Shown: piece by piece, positions 19,522 to 28,979 of the stretch
Layout of the letters: every line of letters starts with the position of its first letter
How positions within the stretch are numbered: position 1 is the first letter of the stretch
DNA from: Nesterenkonia marinintestina
GTDB taxonomy: Bacteria; Actinomycetota; Actinomycetes; Actinomycetales; Micrococcaceae
Assembly: GCF_025420485.1 (NCBI RefSeq)
Contig: NZ_JAOEFD010000010.1
Location: forward strand, 37,262 to 101,261
Reading direction: 5' to 3'
Length of the DNA stretch: 64,000 bases
Translations under genes and position numbers: made by a program
The notes under the pieces: model-generated
Told to the model about the DNA's origin: nothing
Database searches by the model: none
Seen by the model: the letters and a program-made list of their open reading frames with translations, nothing else

Positions 19522-20079
19522 TCACCGGCGGGGTGCTGTCCCGTCGGTCGGTCCGTCCGGCTCGCCGGTGTAGGGCAGCACGGTCTCTCCGGAGCCGAAC
19601 TTCCCGGAGGTGATCAGACCGAGGGCGCCGTCCTGCTGCAGGATGACCGCCTCCACCTCGTCCATGCAGCCGAGTCCTGCCTGGCGGGCCGCGGTGTGGA
19701 CGTCGTCCTCGACCAGCTGGTGCTTGCGCATCGTCCGGTGCTGGAACTCGCCGTGGTAGTAGACGAGCACCGGCTGCGAGTCCACCAGGCGCCGGAGCTT
19801 CGGCGAGCGCCGCCGCACCCAGGCCAGCACCCAGTGCAGCAGCACCAGCATGACCAGGGTGAGCAGCATCTGGGTGATCGGGACGTCGGGGGCGGTGATC
19901 GTCCGACCGAAGGCCGAACCGATCGTCACCGCCATGATGAGGTCCAGCGGCGTCATCGCCGCGGTGGTGCGCGGCCCGGTGATCCGCAGCAGCATCAGCA
20001 GGGCCAGATAGCCGACCGAGACGGTCAGCACCGTGTGGACGATGGGGTCCCAGCCGTCCCAGAACTGTGTCATATCCAT
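19522..20079 (-). CDS. DUF421 membrane protein (YetF-like)
   Basis: 185 residues. Three N-terminal membrane segments (about residues 12-30, 40-60 and 65-90) contain the family motif LLRITGPRTTAAMTPLDLI. They are followed by the cytosolic DUF421 domain with QPVLVYYHGEFQHRTMRK and EVEAVILQQDGALGLI. The molecular function is unknown for the family. The start could also be the second ATG two codons in; neither has a strong ribosome binding site. Confidence 0.88.
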   Translation of the reverse strand: MDMTQFWDGWDPIVHTVLTVSVGYLALLMLLRITGPRTTAAMTPLDLIMAVTIGSAFGRTITAPDVPITQMLLTLVMLVLLHWVLAWVRRRSPKLRRLVDSQPVLVYYHGEFQHRTMRKHQLVEDDVHTAARQAGLGCMDEVEAVILQQDGALGLITSGKFGSGETVLPYTGEPDGPTDGTAPRR

Positions 20080-20162
20080 ACCCGGAGACTGCCACGGACG
20101 ACACCCGGTGTCGATGCGCCGCTCCGGAGCTCACATCCCGTCCTGAGCTGGGACGACGACCC

Positions 20163-20843
20163 TCAGCCCAGGCGTCCTCCGGAGGCCTCCAGATAGCAGG
20201 CCGCACACAGCGACTCGTACCAGACCTCACCTCCGACCTCGCCGCCGTCGATGGCGACCTGGTCCCCGTCGAAGACGATGCGGTCCCCGTCCCGCCGGGT
20301 GTTGAACAGCGCCTTGCGCCCGCACCGGCAGATCGTCTTCAGCTCCTCCAAGGAGTGCGCCAGGTCCATCAGTCGGGCCGATCCCGGGAAGGCCCGCGTG
20401 CGGAAGTCCGTACGGATCCCATAGGCCAGCACCGGCACCTCGTCCAACACGGCGATGCGCAGCAGGTCGTCGACCTGGTCCGGGGCGAGGAACTGGGCCT
20501 CATCGATCAGCAGGCATGCCACCGGCCGGATCCCGGCCCGCCAGCCCCCGGGCGTCGGAGGGCCGACGGCGTCGTGGTCGAGGGCCTCCAGCAGGGTGCC
20601 GGGCTCCTCGCCCGCGGCGTACCGGGCGAAGAGGTCGCGCAGATCGTCGTCGGGACCGATCATGAGGTCGACGCTCCGGGTGACGCCCAGCCGGGAGACG
20701 ATCTCGTCGTCGCCCTTGGTGTCGGTCACCGGTTTGGCCAGCAGCACCCGCTGGTCCCGCTCCTCATAGTTGAACGCGGCCTGCAGCAGGCTGGTGGACT
20801 TTCCGGAGTTCATCGCTCCGTAGCGGAAGTACAGCTTGGCCAT
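20163..20843 (-). CDS. tdk: Thymidine kinase
   Basis: 226 residues, type II thymidine kinase: P-loop GAMNSGKSTSLLQ at residue ~9, VACLLIDEAQFLAP (Walker B), and the zinc-binding cysteines in CRCGRKALFN and SLCAACYLE. It salvages thymidine by ATP-dependent phosphorylation. It has a clean start with the conserved N-terminal MAKLYFRYG. Confidence 0.96.
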   Translation of the reverse strand: MAKLYFRYGAMNSGKSTSLLQAAFNYEERDQRVLLAKPVTDTKGDDEIVSRLGVTRSVDLMIGPDDDLRDLFARYAAGEEPGTLLEALDHDAVGPPTPGGWRAGIRPVACLLIDEAQFLAPDQVDDLLRIAVLDEVPVLAYGIRTDFRTRAFPGSARLMDLAHSLEELKTICRCGRKALFNTRRDGDRIVFDGDQVAIDGGEVGGEVWYESLCAACYLEASGGRLG

Positions 20844-20863
20844 AGCCGCACGATCCTATCGCC

Positions 20864-22327
20864 TCACAGCCTCCAGCAGCTGTCCACCGGACTGCGACCG
20901 TCGAACATCCGGGCGGTGAAGATCCCGGTCCGCGGCATCGACCCCAGATAGGCGCCCAGATGGGTGGGCACCCCCGTGGCCTCGAAGGTGACCTGCCCGC
21001 CGCTGCCGCACCAGGCCGACCCCATGTCCCGGCCGACGGCGTAGGGGATGACGTCGTCGAGCGGCGCGTGGTTGATCAGGGTCGGCACCTCGGGGGCACG
21101 GCCCTGCTGTCCGAGGCTCTGCTCCTGCAGGTAGGAGGCGAAGGGCTCCTCGTGGATCATCTCGCTGAACGAGCGCCCGTCGAGGGTCAGGGTGCGGGAG
21201 TCGGTGAGCGCGTGGGCAAAGACCGCCTGGATCGCACACTGCCCCGAGGCCTCCTCCATCGCCTGCAGGCCGTCGGCGTTGAGGAACTCGGTCGGGTCGA
21301 CGCCCTCCGACTCCACCATGGACCCCATGGCGAAGAGCAGGAACGCCGAGTACAGGGAACCGTCGATGTTCTCCGCCACGCGGAACAGGTCGGCCGGCGG
21401 CGCGCCCGCGCTTCCGGAGACCAGGGGGAGCTCCGGGGCGTGCTCGCCGGCGAGCTCGAGGGCCGAGGCCGCGGCCCCTCCGCCCTGGGAGTAGCCGCGG
21501 AGGTGCAGCGGGGAGTCCTCCTCCACGCCGCCGCCGTACACCTGTGCGGCCGCACGGGCGGCGTCGAGCACGGCCCTGCCCTGGTCCACGCGGTTCAGAT
21601 AGGTGTGCTCGCCCTCGGTGCCGAGCCCGATGTAGTCGACCAGCACCACGGTGTAGCCGGAGTTCAGCGCGTTGGCGATGCCGATCCCCTCATACTCGGT
21701 GCCCGCGGCCAGCTGCCGGCTGGGAGCGCACTGGTCGCCCATGCCCTGAGTGCCGGGAGCATGCACGATGACCCGCCCCGAACCGTCCTCCGGCTCGAGC
21801 AGGGTGGCCGTGGCGGCCCGGGCGGCCTCGTTGCTGTCAGTGGTCCGGTACATGAAGGTGGTGACATCACCTTCGGGTTCGACGAGGTTCAGCGGGTCCA
21901 GGTAGAAGGTGCCCTCACGCTGGCGGATCAGCTCCCCGTCCTCGTCGGGCAGCTGGTCGGGGGTGTCGTAGAAGCTTCGGTCCGGTTCCTCGGGGAGGTC
22001 GTCGACGGCGCCTGCGTAGCGGACGTCGTCTGCGGTGACCTCGTCGGACTCGTCGATCAGCCGCTGGGCGTCCTCCAGCTCCACGCCCTCGGGGACGTCA
22101 TCCTCGACCAGGGTCTCGTCGGCGGCCTCGTCGGCCTGACGGTCCGCCAGCGCCTCCTCCGGCTCCGGCATCTGCTCCGAGGCCGGAGGCAGGATCGGCG
22201 CGGCGGCGGACGGTGCGGCGCCGGAGAGGATCAGTCCTCCCATGCCGAGCACGAGCGCCGAGCGGGTGATCGCACGGGGAAGAGGACGGGCGGGACGGGT
22301 GAGCGGGCGTGTCGAACGGTTCAGCAC
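20864..22327 (-). CDS. Secreted lipase (LIP family alpha/beta hydrolase)
   Basis: 487 residues from the GTG at 22327, preceded by GGAGG four nt upstream; the frame continues 27 codons beyond but begins among spacer sequence. A signal peptide ends near APSAAAAP-like residues (ILSGAAPSAAAP, ~30-45), followed by an acidic pro-region. The hydrolase core has VLVDYIGLGTEGEHTYLN, nucleophile elbow GYSQGGGAA, and HAPLDDVIPYAVG plus GVPTHLGAYLGSMP as Asp and His sites. It resembles actinobacterial secretory lipases that act on esters outside the cell. Confidence 0.9.
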   Translation of the reverse strand: MLNRSTRPLTRPARPLPRAITRSALVLGMGGLILSGAAPSAAAPILPPASEQMPEPEEALADRQADEAADETLVEDDVPEGVELEDAQRLIDESDEVTADDVRYAGAVDDLPEEPDRSFYDTPDQLPDEDGELIRQREGTFYLDPLNLVEPEGDVTTFMYRTTDSNEAARAATATLLEPEDGSGRVIVHAPGTQGMGDQCAPSRQLAAGTEYEGIGIANALNSGYTVVLVDYIGLGTEGEHTYLNRVDQGRAVLDAARAAAQVYGGGVEEDSPLHLRGYSQGGGAAASALELAGEHAPELPLVSGSAGAPPADLFRVAENIDGSLYSAFLLFAMGSMVESEGVDPTEFLNADGLQAMEEASGQCAIQAVFAHALTDSRTLTLDGRSFSEMIHEEPFASYLQEQSLGQQGRAPEVPTLINHAPLDDVIPYAVGRDMGSAWCGSGGQVTFEATGVPTHLGAYLGSMPRTGIFTARMFDGRSPVDSCWRL

Positions 22328-22370
22328 AGGGCCTCCGCAGGTCGGGTGACGGGGTGCCACAAGTTCCTCG

Positions 22371-22382
22371 CCGGTATACCGG
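22371..22382. promoter_or_regulatory. Perfect 12-bp palindrome upstream of lipase
   Basis: CCGGTATACCGG lies 44 bp before the lipase GTG start. It could be an operator or an extended promoter element. No regulator is encoded next to it, so its meaning is unknown. Confidence 0.3.
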
Positions 22383-22485
22383 TCAGTAACTCGTGATCCG
22401 TACCACACCTTAGCGCGAGGTCCACCCGCGTCAAGGGACCCCGAGGATCCCCAGGTCAGCTCGGCTCAACCGTGGTCGGCGGCCG

Positions 22486-22911
22486 TCATCGGCGCAGCTG
22501 GGAGATCTCCTGCTCGGCCGCAGGGTCGCAGTCCCGGAGCAGCTGGGTGATGCGGACGACCTCCTCGGACTCCCCGATGGCCGCGGCCGCCTGGCCCAAC
22601 GCCGCCAGCGCTCGCAGGAAGCCACGATTGGGGGCGTGGGACCACGGGACCGGACCCGCACCGCGCCACCCCGAACCGCGCAGGGCGTCGAGCCCGCGGT
22701 GGTAGCCGACCCGGGCGTAGGCGTAGCCCTCGACGGTGTGGCCCTCCGAGAGGGCGTCCTCGGCCAGCAGCGCCCACAGCAGGGAGGAGGTGGGGTGGTC
22801 GGCGACGACGTCGACGGCCTCCGATCCGGCCTCCAGCGCCTGGTCGACCTCGGGCTCCGCCGGCAGCAGGGTGGGCTCCGGCTCCATCAGATTGCGTCCG
22901 ACGATGCTCAT
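22486..22911 (-). CDS. DUF3151 family protein
   Basis: 141 residues. It begins MSIVGRNLMEPEPTLLP and contains HPTSSLLWALLAEDAL, AYAYARVGYHRGLDALRGSGWRG and FLRALAALGQAAAAIGE, the conserved TPR-like helical pattern of the actinobacterial DUF3151 family, usually found near purA and fba. No function is known. Confidence 0.9.
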   Translation of the reverse strand: MSIVGRNLMEPEPTLLPAEPEVDQALEAGSEAVDVVADHPTSSLLWALLAEDALSEGHTVEGYAYARVGYHRGLDALRGSGWRGAGPVPWSHAPNRGFLRALAALGQAAAAIGESEEVVRITQLLRDCDPAAEQEISQLRR

Positions 22912-22975
22912 GCCTCCACCCTATCCAGCATCGGCGGGACGCCCCGAACCGGTGACCGGCCTCGGGCGCAGCCGT

Positions 22976-23641
22976 TCAGGAGCGGATGATGCGCCGGGCC
23001 CGCGCCTCGCTGACCGCTGAGACCCGATTGTCGACCCCGAGCTTCTGATACACGTGGATCAGGTGGGTCTTCACCGTCGCCTCGGAGATGAACAGCTCCT
23101 TGGCGATCGCCCGGTTGGACAGGCCGGTGGCCAGCAGCTCGACCAGCTGCACCTCCCGAGCGCTCAGCGACGGCGACGGCTCCCGGATCCGCCCCACCAG
23201 CCGAGCCGCCACCTCCGGGGCCAGGGCCGTCCGACCGGCCGCGGCGTCGCGCACCGCGCGATGGATCTGCTCGGGCGGGGCGTCCTTGAGCATGTACCCG
23301 GCCGCTCCGGCCTCCACGGCGGCGAGGATGTCCGCATCGGTGTCATAGGTGGTGAGGATCAGCACCGGCAGCTCCGGCGCCGCCCGACGGATCCTGCGGG
23401 TCGCCTCGGCGCCGTCGATGCCGGACCCCAGCTGCAGGTCCATCAGCACCAGATCCGGCCCGGAGACTCCGGCCTGCCGCTCGACGGCCAGCCGGACCGC
23501 CTCCTCCCCGGTCTCCGCCTCGGCCACGACGACGAGGTCGCTGCCCTCGAGCATGGCCCGCAGGCCTGCACGCACCACGGGGTGGTCGTCGACCAGCAGC
23601 GCCCGGATCGGCTCCGTGTCAGGGGAGCTGGACTCAGACAT
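22976..23641 (-). CDS. NarL/LuxR-family response regulator
   Basis: 221 residues from the ATG at 23641 (GGAG upstream); the longer open frame overlaps the kinase gene and is rejected. The receiver domain has IRALLVDDHPVVRAG, the phosphoacceptor Asp in DLVLMDLQLG and ILTTYDTDADILAA. The C-terminal LuxR helix-turn-helix is LSAREVQLVELLATGLSNRAIAKELFISEATVKTHL. It overlaps the sensor kinase by 8 bp and probably controls the divergent ABC exporter. Confidence 0.95.
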   Translation of the reverse strand: MSESSSPDTEPIRALLVDDHPVVRAGLRAMLEGSDLVVVAEAETGEEAVRLAVERQAGVSGPDLVLMDLQLGSGIDGAEATRRIRRAAPELPVLILTTYDTDADILAAVEAGAAGYMLKDAPPEQIHRAVRDAAAGRTALAPEVAARLVGRIREPSPSLSAREVQLVELLATGLSNRAIAKELFISEATVKTHLIHVYQKLGVDNRVSAVSEARARRIIRS

Positions 23642-24908
23642 GGGGTGCTCCTTCGTCGACCGGGGTCGGCAGCCGCAGCGCGACCACCGTCCCCTCTCCG
23701 GGTGCGGACTCGACCTCAGCGGTCCCGCCCAGAGCCTCGGCACGCTGCGCCAGGGCCTGCAGCCCGAACCCGGAACCGTCCTCGGCCGCCGGGACGGGCG
23801 CCGAGTCCGCAACGCGTGCTGAGTGCGGGTCGAAGCCGACGCCGTCGTCGAAGACGTCCAGGGTGACCTCGTCGTCCAGGAAGCTCAGTGTGATCACCGC
23901 CGTGCCGGCCCGGGCGTGCTGGGTGACGTTCGCCAGCGAGGACTGCGCCGCGCGCAGCAGAGCCAGCGAGGCCGAGGCCCCCAGGACCCGCGGAGATCCC
24001 TGCACGTCGAGGCGCACCGAGAGCCGCGCCCCCTCGGCGGCGGCCCGCCGTTCGGTGCGGGTGCACAGCTCACGCAGCCCGTGCAGCAGGGGCTCGTCCT
24101 CCGCCGCCTCGGACTGCAGCGCCCGGACCAGCCGACGGGCCTGGTCGAGGTTCTCACCAGCCGTGCGGCGGACCGTGTCCAGACGCTCCGAGGCGGCCTC
24201 CGAGTCTCCGGAGACGAGGTCGGATTCGGCGGCACGGGTCATCAGCACGATCGAGGAGAACCCCTGGGCGAGGGTGTCGTGGATGTCGCGGGCCATGCGC
24301 TCCCGCTCGGCCAGAGCCCCGGCCTCACGCTGGGTGCGCGCCAGATCCTCACGGGTGCGGCGCAGCTCGTCCAGGGCCTCCTGCTGGGCGCGGTTCTCCG
24401 ACCGAAGAGTCCGGTAGGCCAGGGCCATGACCACCGCGCAGACCGCACCGATGCTGGGGCCCAGGACGGTGGCGACCTGCAGCCCGTCAGCCCCGTGTCC
24501 CAGTGCGAAGACCACCACCGCCGTGATCGCGACGACGGCGGTGAGGCCCCAGATCAGCGGAAGCAGGTGGATGTGGAGGAAGAACAGGGGGAAGGCGAGC
24601 CAGGCGAAGTCCGGGTGGTGCAGCACGAGCAGGCCCCAGACCGCGGTGACGGCGAACAGCCACCCCAGCCGAGCCGCCGCAGGGACCGGCGTGTCGGTGC
24701 GACGCATCCGCCCCTCGGTGACGGTGCCGGCCGCGTAGAGCAGGACGAAGAGCCCCACCGGCGCCAGACCCGGCCACAGGGAGCCCTCGTCGACGTACAT
24801 CCGGGCCGTCCCGACGGCCAGCAGCAGGGCGACGGCCAGGTGGAGGCTCATCCGCAGACCCGACAGCACCCGGGCACCGGTCAGCGGCATGCGGGGACCG
24901 GTCTCCAT
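23634..24908 (-). CDS. Sensor histidine kinase (HisKA_3 type)
   Basis: 424 residues. The N-terminal half has about six hydrophobic segments. A coiled-coil dimerisation helix with the H-box MARDIHDTLAQGFSSI follows (His near residue 208), then a HATPase domain with LLRAAQSSLANVTQHARAG and DVFDDGVGFDP and a G-box GSGFGLQALAQRAEALGG. It partners the adjacent NarL-type regulator. The signal is unknown, but the divergent ABC transporter suggests envelope or antibiotic stress. Confidence 0.94.
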   Translation of the reverse strand: METGPRMPLTGARVLSGLRMSLHLAVALLLAVGTARMYVDEGSLWPGLAPVGLFVLLYAAGTVTEGRMRRTDTPVPAAARLGWLFAVTAVWGLLVLHHPDFAWLAFPLFFLHIHLLPLIWGLTAVVAITAVVVFALGHGADGLQVATVLGPSIGAVCAVVMALAYRTLRSENRAQQEALDELRRTREDLARTQREAGALAERERMARDIHDTLAQGFSSIVLMTRAAESDLVSGDSEAASERLDTVRRTAGENLDQARRLVRALQSEAAEDEPLLHGLRELCTRTERRAAAEGARLSVRLDVQGSPRVLGASASLALLRAAQSSLANVTQHARAGTAVITLSFLDDEVTLDVFDDGVGFDPHSARVADSAPVPAAEDGSGFGLQALAQRAEALGGTAEVESAPGEGTVVALRLPTPVDEGAPHV

Positions 24909-25076
24909 CCGGCCAGACTATCGGTGCCGGGGCGGCCGGCGATCCACCGATCGGTTGATACGCGGCTGCACCGAAGGTCTCCGCGGGACCGACCCCGCGC
25001 ACGATTCCCCGGGCGGCGTGCTCCGGAAGGCTGGACCCAGACCGACCCACGAGACGCCCCACTCCCTGGAGACCCG

Positions 25077-26255
25077 ATGTTCCTCGCGCTGCGCGACATA
25101 CGATTCGCCACCGGCCGCTTCGCCCTGATGGGCGGCGTGGTCACCCTGATCACGTTCCTGCTGGTGATGCTCTCCGGCCTCACCTCCGGACTGGCCCAGC
25201 AGACCACCGGCGCGATCGACGACCTCGACGCCGACACCGTCGCCTTCGGCTCCCCCGCCGGGCAGGACGAGCCGGAGGAGGACTTCACCGACTCCACGGT
25301 CACCGCCGCGCAGCTCCGGGCCTGGCAGGACGCCGACCACGTCGACTCGGCCGCGGCGCTGGGGATCTCCCAGACGCGGATGAGCCTGACCGGGGACCGG
25401 GAGGGAGTCACCTCGGTGGCGCTGTTCGGGGCCGACGGCTCCCCCGCGCCGGAGGGCGCCCAGCCCGAGGTCGGCGAGGCCGTGCTCACCGAGGGCGTCA
25501 CCGAGGAGCTCGAGGTCGGCGCCGGGGACCGGATCGAGGTCGGCGGTGAGGAGCTGGAGGTCGTCGACGTCGTGGACGAACAGTCCTACAGCCACGTGCC
25601 CGTGGTGTGGACGACCCTGGATGACTGGCGGACGGCCTCGCACGTCGGAGGCTCCGGCGGAGGGGACGACGAGGTGGTCGGCACCGTGGTGGTCTCCTCG
25701 TTCGCCGAGGACGTGTCCTCCGAGAACCTGGTCAGCGACCTCGCCCCCGGACTGTGGACCGGGCTCACCGGCGCGGAGACCACGCCCGAGCAGGTCCGCG
25801 ACGACGTCGACGCCGCCGCCGGGACCTCCGCACTGTCCCGGACCGACAGCTTCCACGCGCTGCCGTCGTACACCTCGGAGAACGGATCGCTGACCATGAT
25901 CCAGGGCTTCCTGTACGGGATCTCAGCCCTGGTGATCGTGGCCTTCCTCTCGGTGTGGACCGTCCAGCGCACCCGGGACATCGCCGTGCTGCGTGCGCTC
26001 GGGGCCTCCTCGACGTACGTGCTGCGCGACGCCGTCGGCCAGGCCCTGATCATCCTGGTCGCCGGGGCCGCCCTGGGGGGAGCGCTGGGCGCCGCCGGGG
26101 GGATGTTCGCGGCCCAGGCCGCCCCGTTCCTCACCGATGCGACCACCACGCTGCTGCCGATGGCCGGCGTCGTCGTCATCGGAGCGGCCGGCTCGATCCT
26201 GGCGGTGCGCCGCGTGACCACTGTGGACCCGATGATCGCCCTGGGAGGCAACTGA
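25077..26255 (+). CDS. FtsX-like ABC transporter permease
   Basis: 392 residues. The start at 25077 has GGAG upstream; an 810-codon frame extends far upstream but is antisense to the kinase. It has the MacB/FtsX topology: one N-terminal membrane segment, a large extracytoplasmic domain (~residues 45-270, acidic), then three C-terminal segments with the typical VQRTRDIAVLRALGASSTYVLRD loop. It forms an exporter or lipid/peptide extrusion system with the following ATPase, whose ATG overlaps its stop (TGATG). Confidence 0.9.
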   Translation: MFLALRDIRFATGRFALMGGVVTLITFLLVMLSGLTSGLAQQTTGAIDDLDADTVAFGSPAGQDEPEEDFTDSTVTAAQLRAWQDADHVDSAAALGISQTRMSLTGDREGVTSVALFGADGSPAPEGAQPEVGEAVLTEGVTEELEVGAGDRIEVGGEELEVVDVVDEQSYSHVPVVWTTLDDWRTASHVGGSGGGDDEVVGTVVVSSFAEDVSSENLVSDLAPGLWTGLTGAETTPEQVRDDVDAAAGTSALSRTDSFHALPSYTSENGSLTMIQGFLYGISALVIVAFLSVWTVQRTRDIAVLRALGASSTYVLRDAVGQALIILVAGAALGGALGAAGGMFAAQAAPFLTDATTTLLPMAGVVVIGAAGSILAVRRVTTVDPMIALGGN

Positions 26256-27010
26256 TGCACACGACACCCGCACTGCAGATGACCGACGTCGTCCTCGAGT
26301 ACCCCGACGGCCGCGACGGCGTGCTGCGCGCCCTGGACGAGGTCGACTTCGTCGCGGAGGCCGGGACCATCACCTCGCTGGTGGGCCCCTCGGGCTCGGG
26401 GAAGTCCAGCCTGCTCGCCGTGGCCGCCACCCTGCTGGCTCCGAGCCGCGGCAGCGTGCGCGTCGACGGCACGGAGGTGACCGAGCTCTCCGAGAAGGGC
26501 CGGGCCGCGCTTCGCCGGGACTCCGTGGGCCTGATCTTCCAGCAGCCCAACCTGCTGCCGTCGCTGACCGCGCTGGAGCAGCTGGTCGTCGTCGACGACC
26601 TGCGCGGAAGGTCCCGCAGTCGGGCCCGCGAACGCGCCGCCGAGATCCTGGACCAGGTGGGGCTGAGCTCTTCGACGGGCCGACGTCCCCATGAGCTCTC
26701 CGGAGGTCAGCGGCAGCGTGTCAACATCGCCCGGGCGCTGATGTCCGAGCCCACGGTGCTGCTGGTCGACGAGCCGACCGCGGCGCTGGACCATGAGCGC
26801 TCCGAGGACGTGGTGCGCCTGCTGTGTCGGATCACCCGCGAACGCGGCACCGCCACGGTGATGGTCACCCACGACACCGACTTCGTCCCGCTCACCGATG
26901 CCGTGGCCACGATGCGCGACGGGGCGCTCGCCGCCCCGGAGACCACCGCCCGGCCCGGCGCCCGCCGGTTCGACGAGCAGGTCGGTCAGCGCGTGGGCTC
27001 GGTGGGCTGA
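26255..27010 (+). CDS. ABC transporter ATPase (LolD/MacB type)
   Basis: 251 residues. Walker A is GPSGSGKSS, the Q-loop LIFQQPNLLPSLTA, the signature LSGGQRQRVNIARAL, Walker B VLLVDEPTAALD and the switch THD. It is translationally coupled to the FtsX-like permease and divergent from the two-component pair. Its 3' end overlaps the convergent phnE by 25 bp. Confidence 0.94.
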   Translation: MHTTPALQMTDVVLEYPDGRDGVLRALDEVDFVAEAGTITSLVGPSGSGKSSLLAVAATLLAPSRGSVRVDGTEVTELSEKGRAALRRDSVGLIFQQPNLLPSLTALEQLVVVDDLRGRSRSRARERAAEILDQVGLSSSTGRRPHELSGGQRQRVNIARALMSEPTVLLVDEPTAALDHERSEDVVRLLCRITRERGTATVMVTHDTDFVPLTDAVATMRDGALAAPETTARPGARRFDEQVGQRVGSVG

Positions 27011-27966
27011 TCCGCCTCCGGACCGGGTTCGGCGGCGGGGTCGGCGCCGGCCTCGTCACCCGGGTCGTCACCGGGGTCGTCACCGGGGTCGTCGGCGGAT
27101 CCGCCCTTCGGCACCCCGTGGATGATGCGGTGGCGGATCCACCCGGAGATCTGGTCTACGACGATCGTCACCACGATGATCACCACCAGGGTGATGCCGA
27201 TCCGTTCCCACTGCCGCGCGTCGAACAGGGTGCTCAGCAGCGAACCGACTCCCCCGGCGCCGAGCACCCCGAGGATCGCCGAGGCTCTGATGTTGACCTC
27301 GAACCGGTACAGCCAGATGGCGATGATCTCGGGCAGCACCTGCGGCAGCACGGCCCAACGGACGACCTGCACCCGGGTGGCTCCGGAGGCCCGGGCGGAT
27401 TCCAACGGCCCCGGATCCACAGACTCGACGGCCTCGGAGATCAGCTTCGACAGCGTGCCGACGGAGCTGATCCCCAGGGCGAGGGCCCCGGCCATCGGTC
27501 CCAGCCCGAAGATCGGCAGCATGATCGCGATGGCGAAGATGATCTCCGGCACCGCCCGGATGAAGGAGAGCACGAACCGCACTGCGGCGTAGATCGGCAG
27601 CGGAGTCATCGTCCGCGCGGCCAGGAAGCCCATCGGCAGCGAGAACAGAGCGCCGACGACGGTGCCGATCCAGGCGATCTTGACCGACTCGAGCATGGCG
27701 TCCAGCGAGGCGGCCCAGTAGCCGCGCACCTGCGCGTCGGGCACCTGGAGCACCCCCTGCGTCATCAGGGAGGTGTAGTCGACGAAGTTCCGCGGGAAGT
27801 CCACCAGTCGGGAGAAGTCGGCACCCGTCGCGGCGACGGCGGCGATGAACAGGATGCCGAATCCGATCATCCCCACCGTGTATCCCGTCCGGGCCGGACG
27901 CACCGGACGCCGGTCGAGGGCGTCCTCCGGGAAGCGGCGGGCCGTGCTCTGCGGTGCGGAGGTCAT
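26986..27966 (-). CDS. phnE: Phosphonate-type ABC transporter permease
   Basis: 326 residues. BPD-type permease with ~6 hydrophobic segments. It has FSLPMGFLAARTMTPLP, the EAA loop ESARASGATRVQVVRWAVLPQVLPEI and the PhnE signature RFEVNIRASAILGVLGAGGVGSLL. The C-terminal ~35 residues are a hydrophilic Asp/Gly/Pro/Glu tail encoded by a short tandem DNA repeat (27.06-27.10 kb). It is the last gene of phnD-phnC-phnE-phnE, and its ATG overlaps the other phnE. Confidence 0.93.
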   Translation of the reverse strand: MTSAPQSTARRFPEDALDRRPVRPARTGYTVGMIGFGILFIAAVAATGADFSRLVDFPRNFVDYTSLMTQGVLQVPDAQVRGYWAASLDAMLESVKIAWIGTVVGALFSLPMGFLAARTMTPLPIYAAVRFVLSFIRAVPEIIFAIAIMLPIFGLGPMAGALALGISSVGTLSKLISEAVESVDPGPLESARASGATRVQVVRWAVLPQVLPEIIAIWLYRFEVNIRASAILGVLGAGGVGSLLSTLFDARQWERIGITLVVIIVVTIVVDQISGWIRHRIIHGVPKGGSADDPGDDPGDDPGDEAGADPAAEPGPEADQPTEPTR

Positions 27967-28979
27967 GTCAGCCTCCTGCGGATCGTCAGCGAGAGGTAGT
28001 CCACTGCGAGCACCACGGCCACCAGGGCGATCATGATCGCCGAGATGTTGGAGTAGCTGAAGTGGGAGAGCTGCACGGTGATCACCTGCCCCACACCCCC
28101 GGCGCCGACGATCCCCAGCACCACCGAGGCGCGGATGTTCAGTTCGAAGGTGTAGAGCGTGTAGGAGAAGAATCCGGGCAGGATCTGAGGGACCACCGCA
28201 GCCCGATTCCGCTGAGCCAGCGAGGCGCCCGACGCGGCGGCCGCCTCCACGGGTCCCAGGTCCACGGAATCGATGGTCTCACCGGTCAGCTTCGCGACGA
28301 TTCCGATGTTGAACATCACCAGGGCCAGGACACCGGCCATCGGTCCGGCGCCGCCCGCGGTACCGCCGAGCATGGCGACGAAGAGCAGACCGTACCCGAT
28401 GTCGGGGATGGAGCGGACCACCGAGTTGGCGGCCTTGATCAGCTGGCTGGTCCACGTCGTCGGGCTGGAGACCGGGGAGGCGCCCAGGGCCAGCAGGAGG
28501 CCGATGAGGCAGCCGACCGTAGTGGCCACCACGGCCATGGCGATGGTCACCACCCACTGGTCCCAGACGCGGACGATGAAGCCCCAGTTGGGATTCAGGA
28601 AGCCGTCCACGACGGGGCGCGCCCGGTGGAGGTCCTCCCACAGGGGACTCAGTGTGAACCCGATCCCCGAGCCGGCCCACCAACACGTGGCGATCACCGC
28701 CATGACGCCGAGCACGAGCAGAGGGCCGGTCCGCAGCCGCCACCCCAGCGCGAGCACCGCCACCACCAGGACACCGGCGATGCTGACGGTGAGCGGCACG
28801 GAGAACAGGCCGAACGACAGGCTCAGCGTCGACGTCGTGGTCCGGACGAAGAGGACCAGCAGGACGCCGGCGACGGCGAGCAGCGCCAGGTACGACCCGA
28901 CGCTCGGTCGAGGACGGACCGGACGCTGCGACCCCGGCTCTCCCCGGGTGGTCCTGCGCTCCTCGACCCGGGTGCTCAT
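27963..28979 (-). CDS. phnE: Phosphonate-type ABC transporter permease
   Basis: 338 residues, the second and divergent PhnE. It has about eight hydrophobic segments including an N-terminal pair absent from its partner. The EAA loop is EAAAASGASLAQRNRAAVVPQILPGF and the family motif FELNIRASVVLGIVGAGGVGQVI. The start overlaps the phnC stop by 4 bp. With the other PhnE it likely forms a heterodimeric pore. Confidence 0.93.
   Translation of the reverse strand: MSTRVEERRTTRGEPGSQRPVRPRPSVGSYLALLAVAGVLLVLFVRTTTSTLSLSFGLFSVPLTVSIAGVLVVAVLALGWRLRTGPLLVLGVMAVIATCWWAGSGIGFTLSPLWEDLHRARPVVDGFLNPNWGFIVRVWDQWVVTIAMAVVATTVGCLIGLLLALGASPVSSPTTWTSQLIKAANSVVRSIPDIGYGLLFVAMLGGTAGGAGPMAGVLALVMFNIGIVAKLTGETIDSVDLGPVEAAAASGASLAQRNRAAVVPQILPGFFSYTLYTFELNIRASVVLGIVGAGGVGQVITVQLSHFSYSNISAIMIALVAVVLAVDYLSLTIRRRLT

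Noticed and set aside
23823..25076. Long N-terminal extension of the FtsX-like permease
   Set aside because: Entirely antisense to the sensor kinase, with shadow-type Arg/Gly/His composition; the real start has GGAG at 25077.
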